49,844 nucleotides of DNA from CAZRIE01 sp964600075 (GCA_964600075.1 CAZRIE010000016.1:1-49844), one strand, 5' to 3'; counted from the stretch's first letter, positions 16,717 through 27,359 are shown. A program made the numbers and translations. Notes: generated from the sequence alone by a model not told the origin.

Positions 16717-19700
16717 TTATCGATAGAGCGTGAAATGCCCGACGTAACGAATTTCGCGTTTGTCATTTTGGTTTACGACATACCAGTAATCTCCAGAAGG
16801 TAATTCTTTGCCCTCATACATACCGTCCCATTGGCTAACCTGGTTCAATCTGGCCACTACCCTTCCATAACGATCATAGATAATCACCTCTATATCAGGG
16901 AAGAATTCTCTATTCCCAGGAGCCCAGAAATCGTTTTCATTATCACCGTTCGGTGTGAAGAAATTTGGTATTTCAAGCATTCCGGTGAATTCAAAAGGTA
17001 TTACAGCTACCGCAACACAACCATTCTGATCAACGACACGTATTTCGACAGTACCACTCTCATTTGTGGTATATAGCCCTTCGCTACCGTATGATTCTCC
17101 ATTAAAGAAAAATTCATAACCACCGAATCCGCCCTCGGCGACTGCCGTAATCTCATTAGGTGAAGTCTTTTCGGCCGTCAAGGTCAATGGATCGTATGTT
17201 TCCATGCTGAATTCGACGGAATTAGTACAGCCGTTTTCATGATAGATATATACAATATGGTCACCTGCGGGCAAATTACCCCACATAAACTCAGTTGTGG
17301 CCAATGCAGTAATGGCATCAGTAGGGTCAAAAGGGTCTAAAGCGAACAATAGCTCTGGTAAAACGCTGGTGTCCTGCATTTCAACGGAAGCCGTACTGTT
17401 AGGGAAAATACCCTCACAACCATATAGCACAATCGGTTCGGCGGTAAGGTCAACTCCAATTTCTATAGGTATCAGAACATCTGTATCACATAGATTGGCA
17501 TCTTGAATGAACACAATGTATGTTTCGCCCCCGACCAAATTATCGAAGAACAAATTATCGTTTCTTACAAAAACTTCACTACCATCTGAATTCGGCCCGA
17601 CCAATTTCGTCTCATAGTACTGCACCGAAGTAGCGGCATCTAAAAAAGGAGTACCCCCTGTTATCGTTAATTGGGCGGTACCATCGGCAAAGTCGATACA
17701 GGTTTCGGGCGTGGTCGCCACGTCGGTAACTTCTAGCTCCAGCGGTTCAGTCACTACAATCTCGAAAGTTTGCGGACATCCCTCTGCATCCTGTGCCAAT
17801 ACCGTATAAGAAGGATTGCTCGGTGTATTGGCCGCTAAATCGGTAAAGGTATACGTCAACGGATTATCGGGATCCGAAAAGAATTCGCTCAAATTAGGCT
17901 CTATGGCAAATTTTACAAGACCAGGGGTGGCACTCGTTACGTTCATCGTAATTGAACCATCGGTTTCGCCAAAGCACGTTGTTGGTGTTGAACTATAGTC
18001 AATAGTAACAGGCTCTGCGGGAGCAATTATAAAGGGACCTTGAACAATACCGCAGTTCTGGCGACTAATTACAGATATCCAATAACTACCTGAATCCAAA
18101 TTCTCGAAAGTACCGAAGTCTTGCATAGGCAGATTATTGTAGGTTGGCAATACTTCTGCAGCGAACGCATCGGAACCAGGGTCAGAATTGTAGATGCGGA
18201 ATTCGTAGATACCTGTGCCTCCATTAGCAATTGCCTCGATTCTACCATCTACTTCGTACGCACATGAAACATCAAAGGTGGGCGACGCGGGATCCAAGCT
18301 CAATGGTTCGGCATCAGTGATGGTAATACCATTGGTCTTAATTGCCTGACAAGAACTCAAACCACCTACTTTTCGCACTTCATATCGATATGAACTACCT
18401 ATAGTACCGGGAATATTGGTCTTGACGGGCAAACCATTGGCGTCAAATTCATCGATCGGCAACCACGGCCCGCCAGAATTGTTCACACTATATTCATAAG
18501 TGCCACCTTGTGGATTGTTCACTCTAATCATCATGGTAGCAATATTACCACAAGCAGGTACAGAGGTCTGAATCAATGCCGGATTTATCGGTGGTGGCGG
18601 TATTACTTCTATAGGTGCAGTAAATGATCGGCAATTCAGGGTGGATACAATTTCTACAACATACCATCCACCGGAAATAACTCCTGTACCACCTGAACCT
18701 TCAAATTCCGGCTCGTTCTGCAGTCCTGTAGAGCGAATATGATTGGCTGAATTGGTAGGGTCCAGATTATTTGGGTCGAGCTCGATCAGACGATATTGGT
18801 ATCCGCCACCTGGCACACCACCAATAGCTCCCGCAGTGGCGGTACCTGGTTCGACCGCAACGATTACGGCATCGGTACCTGTGGGGCACTCCAATTCTCT
18901 TGTTATTATCGCCTCAGCTTGAATCACCGCAACAGGCAAAAGCTCCCTTTCCTCAAAATGGATACAACCTTCAATATCACGAACGGTTACTCTATAGTTG
19001 CCGCTCGAAAGACCGACAAAGCGGTTATTACTGCCGTTAGCAGCAAAAGCAGCATACAATGGATTGATGTGTGGTGCAAAGCCACTACCCACAGGGTTTT
19101 CGTACTCTAGCATATATTCATAAGGTGAACTGTCCCATCCACCTGCGGTGGTCGCAACTATTTCCCCTAAATCATTATTACAACCTACTCGACCAATTTC
19201 ATCTAAGGCAGTGATACGTAATTGTTCGCTAGGTGTTTGTATTGTGCTAACATTACTGAAAATGCTACACGCAGTTGCCGTTTTACCTAGTTCTCGGATG
19301 ACCACACGTAGATTACCGCCAGCAAGTCCGGTAATCGTTGTGGGATTACCATCTGTTGTAGTATCTAAAGTCCCTGTGGAATTACCTGCAACTGGGCTAC
19401 CAAAAGCTCCACCTGTAAACCCTAGGTCAGTTGCATCGTACACCGAATACTCATAAGCACCCGTAAAATTGAATACTTCGATGTTCAAAATACCATCAGG
19501 GTCTCCAAAACAACCAACCGGCTCGTTTTGACTAATCGTTACGGTCGGCAAAACAGGTTCGGCGACAACATAAGCCGCTATAGGATAGGTACAGCCACCA
19601 ACATCGTTCACTTGTAAACGGTACTCCCCGGCTACCATGGGTAGATCAATGGTTACAAAAGTGCCACTAGGTTGTGACACACTTGCCACCGGTGATACGG

Positions 19701-22700
19701 AAAAGCCCTGGTCTTCGATAATAAAATTCGTGGAACCTACAACGTCTATACGAATACGTTGAGAGTCCTCGCAGTCCATAGCACGTAATGGTATAATCGT
19801 TGCCGTAACAGCGTTAGGTGCCAATACAGTAACCGAATCGTTGAACTCACAGCCGTTCGCATCGATGGCGTAAATGGTAATGACCTGATCGGAACCAGTG
19901 TCGACTATTTCGAAATTAGGACTTGACTGATAGCTATCGGCCAAGTTAATTTTATAGCCATAAGGTGCACCGTTACCAATATTCGTGCCTACAATGGCCG
20001 CGCTTACAATAGTCGTACTAAATTGGTTCGCTGCAGGATTACAGACCAAAGTACCCGCCGTGACGTCGATTTCGAAAAGTGGAGGATCGATAATAGTAAC
20101 TTCTTCACGGTCAAAACAATTTCTATCAGTAACCACTTCAATCACATAAGTTCCCGGAGCCAAATTGAGGAAAGATCCTGAAATATTCGTTCCGATTCTC
20201 GACGAAGTATCAAGTCCGGCCGGCATTGCAGCCAACGTACTATTATATAGGTTATATTCTTGTATACCATCAACATCAGTACTTACGACAAGGGAAACAG
20301 CTATACTACCGTCATCGAGGCCATTGCAACTCACATCACTTTCGCCAGTATCATCAATATCCGGTTGCGTAGGGGCAGTTCTAACGATATTGTCGACTAT
20401 AAAATCGCAACTCCCCGCACCGTCGGCCACAATCAGGTCTTCTACCAGAACTTCATAGTCGCCTGGAGGGATATTTGGAAAGATACCATCATTATCAAGA
20501 TCGACAATAGGTCCAAATGCAGCACCCAAATAATCAGTTCCTGAAATAGTGTACGTAAAGCTACTACTACCTCCATCGGCAACAATGGTAACAATTCCAT
20601 CGGGATTCTCACAGTTAGGTTCGGTACTAAAATTACCGGATGCGGTTAAAACCTGATATACTTCTGCTACACCATCTATATCACAACCATTGGCATCAAT
20701 AATATTAAAAGCATAAGAACCAACACTAAACACGGTAAACGTCGCCGTTGTATTAATGGCAGGGTTACCTGAATTAGCAACAGTTTGACTAATACCATTG
20801 AGTGTAAAAGTCGGGGTATCGTAATCACCGGGCAACTCAAGCGTAATATCAAAACCTGTCGCTGCGGTAGCTGTCACATCACATTGATTATCGACTACCG
20901 GAGCAATCAAAGGCAAATCAGGATTCATCTGTACGACCGCTGCTGAAATGCGGTAAGCACAATCATTGGCATCTTTTACCCAAATATCATAATCGGTACC
21001 TGGCGCTAAGGAGCCCGGCAGTGAAACAGTTGAAACATCACTAAAATCGTCGTCAGGACTTGGGGTCCCCAAACCGTCATCATCAACGGGAGTACCGGCC
21101 GGCACAAAAGCATATAAATAAGGACTACCAACGGCGTAAGGTGTGCCACCGCTTCCGCGTACCGTCAATTGGCCCAATGCATTACAGTTTGCATTTTGGC
21201 TATCTATAATATCGACCCTTGGCGTATTTATAAGTGTATCGACAGTATCGCCATCCGAACAGCCTAGATTATCGATAATCGAAATACCATAGCGACCTAA
21301 ATCTACTCCATTAGGCACTATTATTTCAGTTCCCAAAGCTGGAGATACTCCATTTTCGGTATGAACAATGTCACCGTTGTCCAAATTCGTTATCACAATA
21401 TCGAATGGAGCCGAACCCGAGTTTATTGTATATCTCAGTTCTACTTCGCCAATACCACAGCGATATTCGCTTGCTAAGGTAACGTCCGATCCAGGGCCAC
21501 TCGGTAATGTTATTTCCTCTGAATAAATACAACCGGTGTTTAGGTCTCGAACATCTACCGTATAAGTTACCCCGAACAACAAATTGTTAAAACAATGGTT
21601 CGAAGTTGGGTTACTCGGAGGGACCCAACCTGCATTGGGGTCTGGGTCGGTCAATCGTATTTCGTAGTTCAATGGAGCCGAACCGCCTGTGATATTTACA
21701 CAAATGGTAGTTCCACCTGGAGTACAGGTATATGCAGGAAATGGGTCGGGAATAATATCTAGAGTACCACTATTTATAGTCAATGGCTCGATATCCCTAC
21801 ATCCACGAGAATCTATAACAATAACCTGATAATCGCCAGGTTCAAGACTTGAATCTTCAATCGTCAAGGGAAAATCGGCAGCTGCAACATTGTTAAGGGT
21901 TACAAAGGGATTTCCGAAGTTATCCTCAATAATAACCGTATAATCTGGGCTTCCGGCGGTTGTCAAGTCTACAATAACCCCTCCAGAAAGTGGTGCAGGG
22001 GCGCAAGTTGCATCGATTGGAGTTACCGTAGCATCTGGGGATGGGTTTATATCAGTCGCTACTGTTACGGGAGTAAGTGCCGTAACGCAGTTTCTTGAAT
22101 CTTTTACCACATATTCGTAATCGCCTGCGGTGAGACCTGAATAAATGGTCTGAGAAGAAAATGCATATGTTATTCCCGGAGTCGGATCAGGGCTGATATT
22201 AGGGTCTAAAGGATTCGCCCGTAATTCACCTACAGGAGCAAACACCACTTGAAATGGAGGTACTCCTGAAGAGACCGTTGGTATGATCTCTACAAAACCA
22301 CTATTGGGGTCGCCACAACTTGGCCCAATTTCCTGATGGGTGGCAATAATATTGGTAGGTTCAACAAACGTTAAAGGTTCTGAAGTATTGCTACAGCTAT
22401 TGTTATCGGTAACTGTTACGGTGTAATCGCCAAATTCCGTAAAAGTCATATTATATGCAAACGAATTGGATGGAAGTGGATTTCCAGTATGTGCCGGTAC
22501 CGCTATACCATCTCTAAAAATGGTATAGGAAGTAGATGCCAAATTTGAAATATCACCGCCGGAAACGGTAATTTGCATTTCTCCGGTACCCCCACAGGCA
22601 ATTTCTTGGTTAAGATCAAGTCCTATCTGAATTTGTGGTGGTATCGTGATGGAAGCAGTTTGGTCGGTACATCCATTCCCATCTACGACCTCAACAGTAT

Positions 22701-25542
22701 AATTACCGGGCACCAAATTCGTGAAAGTATGGGTGCCAGCCGTCCCAGGTGTCTGTAAAGCCCCCCCATTAATACGATATTGATGTGTTGCCAAGGCAGC
22801 GGAACCAATCGTCGACGTAACTGTAATTTCGGCGTCGTTGGTCGTAGAGTAACAGTAATCGGCACTATCAAAAGTTATACTCGGAGCTGTAACACCAGTC
22901 AACGTAAATGTTGTCGATGCACGACATCCTTCTGAATCGATAACTGTTAAGGTATATAATCCTTCGGCTGTAAGATTACCGAATGTACGTCCAGTTTTTG
23001 GCCCTTGTAGCGTTCCCGGTAGTGGTGGCCATTGCAATTCATAGCGATAACCTCCAAATCCACCAGTGGCATTGGCCTGAACCCTTCCGATATTATTATT
23101 TTGACAACTCATATCGGTAACGTTTGGCGTAACGCTCAACGGGATTGTAGCTTCAACTATATCAAGAGAAATTGTTGATGTACAATTAGTACCGTTGTCG
23201 GTTACCGTAATCTCATATGTTCCTGCACCTAGACCTGTAATTGGAATCTCTAAATTACTACTCGTACCACTGATAACTGGCGTATTTGGTAACGGGGCCG
23301 TACGATTTACAGTATAATTATAGTCCGTTGCAAAACCATCGATCAAAAACGCTCCGTTACCATCGGTGGCGGCAGGGCATACCCTACGGTCACCACCCGA
23401 TTTCACACGGGCCCTAATAGAGCTTATTCCTCCCGTAGTAAAACTTGCAGGATAAACACATCCATCGAAATCGGTGATTTCGAATTGATAAGAGGTATCC
23501 AAAGGCAAATTGGCAAAAACGTTACTCGCCTGTGCAACGGGCAAAACCGTTACGGGGTTAGATGATACAATTTCATATTGCGCTGCAAAACCTAAAGGCA
23601 ACACATCAATAGTAACCCTACTCGTTCCGGTAGCACAATCCAAATTATCTTGGACAAAATTTATAGCCGTCGGTGGCACCGGTTCGGATACGCTAATCGG
23701 GCCTAATGCCTGATAACAACCTGCATCATCCCTTATGTAAGGAATGTAGGTAGAACCCGGGGTCAATCCGCTAAAATTAGTGCCAGATAGGTAGGTAACA
23801 TTATCGATACTATATTCATAGCCGGACCCCGAACCGCCGCTGGCTGGGGTAAAATCGATAATACCTTCTCCGTTCGCACAGGTATAATCTTGGGTTAAAA
23901 AAGCGGATCCCGTAAGACCGCCCGCCGAAGTTACCGTAACCGGGGGCAGTGCCAAGGTACAGGTGAAAGCACCTTGTGAATAACGCACTTCTACAATATT
24001 ATAAGTACCATCGCCAACCGGAATGACCGGAGAGGTCGTAAACGGATCGCCGGCGTTGTTGGTCGCTCTATACTCCAAATTAAAGCCCATTGGGTCATTA
24101 ATTGTGAACTCCACTTTTCCTCCACCATTGGTACAGGTACCCGTTATTGGTCCGGCTGTGACATCTGGGGGATCCAACTGGGCTACGTATTCCGATTTCT
24201 CTGCGGTACAACCTTGGTCATCGGTAATAAAAAAAGTGTATGTACCAGGGCTTGGAACGGTATACGTACTGGTGCCCGTAAAGGTTCCTCCGGAAGTACC
24301 TGAACCGCCGCCAGTGACCGTATAACTGTAAGTGCCTGACCCTCCAGAAGGTGTCACATGGATATCGACATTTGAAATCGTTGAACACCCAAAACTCATT
24401 CCGTTGGTATCGGTAACTACTGTTATAGGGCTCAAGCCCGTACCTACGGTAATTGGGTTTCCACTAGTATCGGTATATTGTATCGGTGCAGGAATACCGT
24501 TAGGAATATCCTCCTTACAATCATTGGTTTCTACTTTTACGGCATAAGTACCCTCACTTACCGCTCCAAAAGAATAGGTATTACTAGATATGGTAGAGGT
24601 AAACTCTATCTCAGCTCCGTTATCATCCAATAACGTATAAACATAAGGACCTGGAACTTCGGGGTTGACCGTAACATCAATACTACCTGTCTCACCACTA
24701 CAAACAGGGTTGGTAAAAGTAACATCGATTTCAATTTCGACCTCTCTGATTTCGATAACCTCATACAAATACTCACATACTTGACCAGCAATATTCAATC
24801 GGGCCTGTACTTGATAAAAGCCTGGAGTAAGATTTGCAAAAATCGATGAAGACTGATACGGACCATAAGGGTTCGCGCCTTCACGGATACGAAACTGATA
24901 ACTGTTCGGAAGACCCGTAATCTCTATACGTCCCGGATTGTTACAAACAAAATCTTTTTTGTTATAGGTTTGTGTGATTGTACTCTTTATGACTTCGAAA
25001 TAATAAAACTGCCCACCATTGGTCTGAACCCTAAACTCGGCTCCATTTGCAGAAGAAATAGCACTTGCGTCTAAATTAAAGGTCTGCGTGGTCGCGACTT
25101 CTGTGTAGGCAGAAGAATAATCGGGACATTCAACATTCGTATTCGGTGTAGCTCCGGTCAGTTGCTGCCAAGAAACGCTGCCATACGGCCCCCCGGATAA
25201 AGAGATGTTTCTATCATCGGAATCGCCGCAAAGAATAAACCGAGCAATGGTAGCCCCATCGTTCACACAGTTTACGACATCATCGGCACCTTGAATAATG
25301 GTCATGAACATGGGGGCACTGGCCATGTTGTTCGATTTGCCGTTCTTAAAGGTATTCGTGAGAAACTCAGGTTTCGATTTAGCGCTTTCTTCTTCGTCAA
25401 TTGAAACAACTTCTTTTACCGCTGTTGCTACTTCTGTAAAAAGAGCATAAACTCGGGCATTGGCTATGGCTGTCGTACAGACTACTGAAAAGGTAAGAAA
25501 CAGTAGGGCATACAGAATATACCGTGGTTTTCTTGGGAGCAT
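16717..25542 (-). CDS. Giant SprB-like repeat protein with T9SS type B (CHU_C) sorting domain
   Basis: A 2,941-residue secreted protein. It has a signal peptide (about residues 1-29), a unique N-terminal region to about 270, then about 28 divergent modules of roughly 90 residues. Many modules open with a cysteine and DG (SCNGLDDGSI, GCFGDPDGIL, TCFGETDGSI), pass through a GG..Y.Y core and a L..G.Y strand, and close with D..GC (DANGC, DSRGC). This is the SprB-repeat/Ig-like pattern. The last 87 residues (2855-2941: IPNFFTPNGDNENDFW, IYDRYGR, WDG, PSGDYWY, GHFTLYR) are a gliding-motility-associated C-terminal domain, the type B signal for the type IX secretion system. Paired cysteines suggest one disulfide per module. 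It is probably a cell-surface adhesin or released filament. No PorP/SprF-type partner gene is adjacent. Confidence 0.93.
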   Translation of the reverse strand: MLPRKPRYILYALLFLTFSVVCTTAIANARVYALFTEVATAVKEVVSIDEEESAKSKPEFLTNTFKNGKSNNMASAPMFMTIIQGADDVVNCVNDGATIARFILCGDSDDRNISLSGGPYGSVSWQQLTGATPNTNVECPDYSSAYTEVATTQTFNLDASAISSANGAEFRVQTNGGQFYYFEVIKSTITQTYNKKDFVCNNPGRIEITGLPNSYQFRIREGANPYGPYQSSSIFANLTPGFYQVQARLNIAGQVCEYLYEVIEIREVEIEIDVTFTNPVCSGETGSIDVTVNPEVPGPYVYTLLDDNGAEIEFTSTISSNTYSFGAVSEGTYAVKVETNDCKEDIPNGIPAPIQYTDTSGNPITVGTGLSPITVVTDTNGMSFGCSTISNVDIHVTPSGGSGTYSYTVTGGGSGTSGGTFTGTSTYTVPSPGTYTFFITDDQGCTAEKSEYVAQLDPPDVTAGPITGTCTNGGGKVEFTINDPMGFNLEYRATNNAGDPFTTSPVIPVGDGTYNIVEVRYSQGAFTCTLALPPVTVTSAGGLTGSAFLTQDYTCANGEGIIDFTPASGGSGSGYEYSIDNVTYLSGTNFSGLTPGSTYIPYIRDDAGCYQALGPISVSEPVPPTAINFVQDNLDCATGTSRVTIDVLPLGFAAQYEIVSSNPVTVLPVAQASNVFANLPLDTSYQFEITDFDGCVYPASFTTGGISSIRARVKSGGDRRVCPAATDGNGAFLIDGFATDYNYTVNRTAPLPNTPVISGTSSNLEIPITGLGAGTYEITVTDNGTNCTSTISLDIVEATIPLSVTPNVTDMSCQNNNIGRVQANATGGFGGYRYELQWPPLPGTLQGPKTGRTFGNLTAEGLYTLTVIDSEGCRASTTFTLTGVTAPSITFDSADYCYSTTNDAEITVTSTIGSAALATHQYRINGGALQTPGTAGTHTFTNLVPGNYTVEVVDGNGCTDQTASITIPPQIQIGLDLNQEIACGGTGEMQITVSGGDISNLASTSYTIFRDGIAVPAHTGNPLPSNSFAYNMTFTEFGDYTVTVTDNNSCSNTSEPLTFVEPTNIIATHQEIGPSCGDPNSGFVEIIPTVSSGVPPFQVVFAPVGELRANPLDPNISPDPTPGITYAFSSQTIYSGLTAGDYEYVVKDSRNCVTALTPVTVATDINPSPDATVTPIDATCAPAPLSGGVIVDLTTAGSPDYTVIIEDNFGNPFVTLNNVAAADFPLTIEDSSLEPGDYQVIVIDSRGCRDIEPLTINSGTLDIIPDPFPAYTCTPGGTTICVNITGGSAPLNYEIRLTDPDPNAGWVPPSNPTSNHCFNNLLFGVTYTVDVRDLNTGCIYSEEITLPSGPGSDVTLASEYRCGIGEVELRYTINSGSAPFDIVITNLDNGDIVHTENGVSPALGTEIIVPNGVDLGRYGISIIDNLGCSDGDTVDTLINTPRVDIIDSQNANCNALGQLTVRGSGGTPYAVGSPYLYAFVPAGTPVDDDGLGTPSPDDDFSDVSTVSLPGSLAPGTDYDIWVKDANDCAYRISAAVVQMNPDLPLIAPVVDNQCDVTATAATGFDITLELPGDYDTPTFTLNGISQTVANSGNPAINTTATFTVFSVGSYAFNIIDANGCDIDGVAEVYQVLTASGNFSTEPNCENPDGIVTIVADGGSSSFTYTISGTDYLGAAFGPIVDLDNDGIFPNIPPGDYEVLVEDLIVADGAGSCDFIVDNIVRTAPTQPDIDDTGESDVSCNGLDDGSIAVSLVVSTDVDGIQEYNLYNSTLAAMPAGLDTSSRIGTNISGSFLNLAPGTYVIEVVTDRNCFDREEVTIIDPPLFEIDVTAGTLVCNPAANQFSTTIVSAAIVGTNIGNGAPYGYKINLADSYQSSPNFEIVDTGSDQVITIYAIDANGCEFNDSVTVLAPNAVTATIIPLRAMDCEDSQRIRIDVVGSTNFIIEDQGFSVSPVASVSQPSGTFVTIDLPMVAGEYRLQVNDVGGCTYPIAAYVVAEPVLPTVTISQNEPVGCFGDPDGILNIEVFNFTGAYEYSVYDATDLGFTGGAFGSPVAGNSTGTLDTTTDGNPTTITGLAGGNLRVVIRELGKTATACSIFSNVSTIQTPSEQLRITALDEIGRVGCNNDLGEIVATTAGGWDSSPYEYMLEYENPVGSGFAPHINPLYAAFAANGSNNRFVGLSSGNYRVTVRDIEGCIHFEERELLPVAVIQAEAIITRELECPTGTDAVIVAVEPGTATAGAIGGVPGGGYQYRLIELDPNNLDPTNSANHIRSTGLQNEPEFEGSGGTGVISGGWYVVEIVSTLNCRSFTAPIEVIPPPPINPALIQTSVPACGNIATMMIRVNNPQGGTYEYSVNNSGGPWLPIDEFDANGLPVKTNIPGTIGSSYRYEVRKVGGLSSCQAIKTNGITITDAEPLSLDPASPTFDVSCAYEVDGRIEAIANGGTGIYEFRIYNSDPGSDAFAAEVLPTYNNLPMQDFGTFENLDSGSYWISVISRQNCGIVQGPFIIAPAEPVTIDYSSTPTTCFGETDGSITMNVTSATPGLVKFAIEPNLSEFFSDPDNPLTYTFTDLAANTPSNPSYTVLAQDAEGCPQTFEIVVTEPLELEVTDVATTPETCIDFADGTAQLTITGGTPFLDAATSVQYYETKLVGPNSDGSEVFVRNDNLFFDNLVGGETYIVFIQDANLCDTDVLIPIEIGVDLTAEPIVLYGCEGIFPNSTASVEMQDTSVLPELLFALDPFDPTDAITALATTEFMWGNLPAGDHIVYIYHENGCTNSVEFSMETYDPLTLTAEKTSPNEITAVAEGGFGGYEFFFNGESYGSEGLYTTNESGTVEIRVVDQNGCVAVAVIPFEFTGMLEIPNFFTPNGDNENDFWAPGNREFFPDIEVIIYDRYGRVVARLNQVSQWDGMYEGKELPSGDYWYVVNQNDKREIRYVGHFTLYR

Positions 25543-25658
25543 AGGTTAAGTCGTATTTGTAAAGAATATTTGCGATTTGGGAGCCGTATATTCTTAGCGT
25601 AATTATTTAAACTTATAAAATCTCTTTATATTTAAGCCTTTACAGCTTACTTTAATAT

Positions 25659-25666
25659 TACCTTTT
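25659..25666 (+). promoter_or_regulatory. Possible -7 box of the sugar dehydrogenase gene
   Basis: TACCTTTT differs from TAnnTTTG at one position and lies 11 bases before the ATG at 25678. The 135-base region it sits in separates this gene from the divergent giant gene and must hold both promoters. No convincing box was found for the giant gene. Confidence 0.28.
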
Positions 25667-25677
25667 AACGTAAAACC

Positions 25678-26802
25678 ATGAAAAATAGTGTACTACTTCT
25701 TTGTCTATTCGGTGTGACATTTAATATTTCCTGCGCGCAGGATACTATAAATCAGGTAGATACACCTGAAAAAGTACCTTTTACGGCAGAATTACTGATC
25801 GATGAACTGTCTATTCCTTGGGGAATGACCTTCTTGCCCGATGGTGGCATGCTAGTAACAGAAAAATCAGGGGAATTGATCCATTTTAAAGATGGAAAGA
25901 AAACAATGATTTCTAATGTGCCAGATGTCTATACAAGAGGTCAAGGCGGATTGTTGGATGTCGAGGCGCATCCCGATTACGAAAATAACGGTTGGATATA
26001 CATCTCGTACTCTTCTAAGAAAGGTAAGGGCAAAGGCGGAAACACCGCTTTAACACGCGCTAAAATAAAAGATAATACACTGAAAGACATTGAGTTATTG
26101 TACAAGGCAGAACCTAATACGACAAAGGGGCAACATTTTGGTTCCCGTATCGTTTTCGACAACGATGGCTACTTATTTCTATCCATCGGCGAACGAGGAG
26201 CACGCGACGAAAATCCGCAAGATATTACAAGGGATGGCGGTAAAATATATCGGTTTTTTGATGATGGGAAAATCCCTGAGGATAATCCCTTCATCGGTAA
26301 AGATGGTGCAAAAACAGCAATTTACAGCTACGGACATCGAAATCCTCAAGGTTTAGCGAAAAACCCCGAAACCGGAGAAATTTGGGATAACGAACATGGC
26401 CCGAAAGGTGGAGATGAAATCAACATTGTAAAAGCGGGTGCTAACTATGGTTGGCCGGTTATTACTTATGGCGTTAATTATAGCGGCACGCCCATTACCG
26501 ATAAAACCGAAATGGAAGGTATGGAACAACCAATACATTATTGGCTTCCCAGTATAGCCCCCAGTGGAATGGCTTTCGTAACCTCAGAAAATTATGGTGA
26601 CTGGAAAGGAAGCGTTTTGGTCGGTTCGTTAAAATTTCAATATTTGGAACGCCTTTCGATGGATGGAAACAAGGTCATAAAAAGGGAAAAATTCATGGGG
26701 GATTTGGGCCGCGTACGTGATGTAAAAGAAGGCCCTGACGGATTGATTTATGTGGCAGTTGAAGGAAAAGGGGTTTATAAGTTGATACCATCCATTCCTT
26801 AG
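25678..26802 (+). CDS. PQQ-dependent sugar dehydrogenase (soluble aldose dehydrogenase type)
   Basis: A 374-residue six-bladed beta-propeller of the GSDH family (soluble aldose sugar dehydrogenase, YliI-like). The N-terminus is a signal sequence ending FNISCAQ, possibly a lipobox. Family blocks are LSIPWGMTFLPDG, GGLLDVEAHPDY, HFGSRIVFDNDGYLFLSIGERG, YGHRNPQGLAKNP, and WDNEHGPKGGDEINIVKAGANYGWP. Members oxidise aldose sugars in the periplasm with PQQ and calcium and pass electrons to an external acceptor. The gene for a small cytochrome c follows on the same strand and is a natural acceptor. No PQQ biosynthesis genes are in the window, so the cofactor may be imported, or the protein may act differently. 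Confidence 0.88.
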   Translation: MKNSVLLLCLFGVTFNISCAQDTINQVDTPEKVPFTAELLIDELSIPWGMTFLPDGGMLVTEKSGELIHFKDGKKTMISNVPDVYTRGQGGLLDVEAHPDYENNGWIYISYSSKKGKGKGGNTALTRAKIKDNTLKDIELLYKAEPNTTKGQHFGSRIVFDNDGYLFLSIGERGARDENPQDITRDGGKIYRFFDDGKIPEDNPFIGKDGAKTAIYSYGHRNPQGLAKNPETGEIWDNEHGPKGGDEINIVKAGANYGWPVITYGVNYSGTPITDKTEMEGMEQPIHYWLPSIAPSGMAFVTSENYGDWKGSVLVGSLKFQYLERLSMDGNKVIKREKFMGDLGRVRDVKEGPDGLIYVAVEGKGVYKLIPSIP

Positions 26803-26895
26803 TAATTGAAGACCTAATTTTAGTCAAATTCTATAATAAAAATTAATTGTAAACATTATCTCCTTCTTGATTCCGACAAGCGACCAACTGAGCGA

Positions 26896-26924
26896 GAGAA
26901 CCGCATAACGTTAAGGATGTTCTC
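26896..26924. repeat. Inverted repeat upstream of the cytochrome c gene
   Basis: GAGAAC (26896-26901) and GTTCTC (26919-26924) with a 17-base loop, flanked by further weak complementarity (ACCAA/TTGGT). It lies about 30 bases upstream of the cytochrome c ATG within the 152-base gap after the dehydrogenase gene. It could be an operator or an attenuating hairpin, but there is no T-run. No promoter box was recognised here. Confidence 0.3.
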
Positions 26925-26954
26925 CTTGGTTAGCGTACCAAAACTAAATACGAA

Positions 26955-27356
26955 ATGAAAACATTCCTCCTAATCTATTTCGCAGCTATTATAGCCCTAG
27001 CGGCTATATTTTTACAAGACCCTGAACTCGAAGAAAGTATGCAACGGGGTAGTGAAATTTATATGGACTTTTGTGTGACCTGCCATTTAGGAAAAGGTGA
27101 AGGTGTCTCAAATACTTTCCCTCCTTTAGCCGAATCGGATTATTTGACCAAAAATCGAGAAGAGAGTATTCGTGGTGTCAAATATGGCCAACAGGGCGAA
27201 ATCGTTGTCAACGATGTTACTTATAACAATGTGATGGCACCTCTTGGGCTTGAAGATGATGAAATTGCCGATGTTATGAACTTTGTTATGAATTCATGGG
27301 GCAATTCTTCTAAAGAGATGGTAACTGTTGAAGAGGTCGAGGCCATTCAGAAGTAA
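26955..27356 (+). CDS. Small c-type cytochrome, membrane-anchored or periplasmic
   Basis: A 133-residue monohaem cytochrome c. An N-terminal hydrophobic segment (residues 1-20) exports or anchors it. The haem-binding CVTCH is at about residues 41-45, followed by GKGEGVSNTFPPLAESD. The axial methionine is probably in NNVMAPLGL. Length fits a class I cytochrome. It follows the PQQ-type sugar dehydrogenase gene, and this pairing is common in Bacteroidota, where the cytochrome can take electrons from the dehydrogenase into the respiratory chain. It ends three bases from the convergent murQ stop. Confidence 0.88.
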   Translation: MKTFLLIYFAAIIALAAIFLQDPELEESMQRGSEIYMDFCVTCHLGKGEGVSNTFPPLAESDYLTKNREESIRGVKYGQQGEIVVNDVTYNNVMAPLGLEDDEIADVMNFVMNSWGNSSKEMVTVEEVEAIQK

Positions 27357-27359
27357 GTA

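Noticed and set aside
19148..24791. Plus-strand open frames of 60-100 codons opposite the giant gene
   Set aside because: They are antisense shadows of a repetitive coding region, with no family resemblance or promoter-like boxes.
26803..26954. tRNA or small RNA before the cytochrome gene
   Set aside because: The inverted repeat there does not fold into a cloverleaf and has no conserved tRNA bases.
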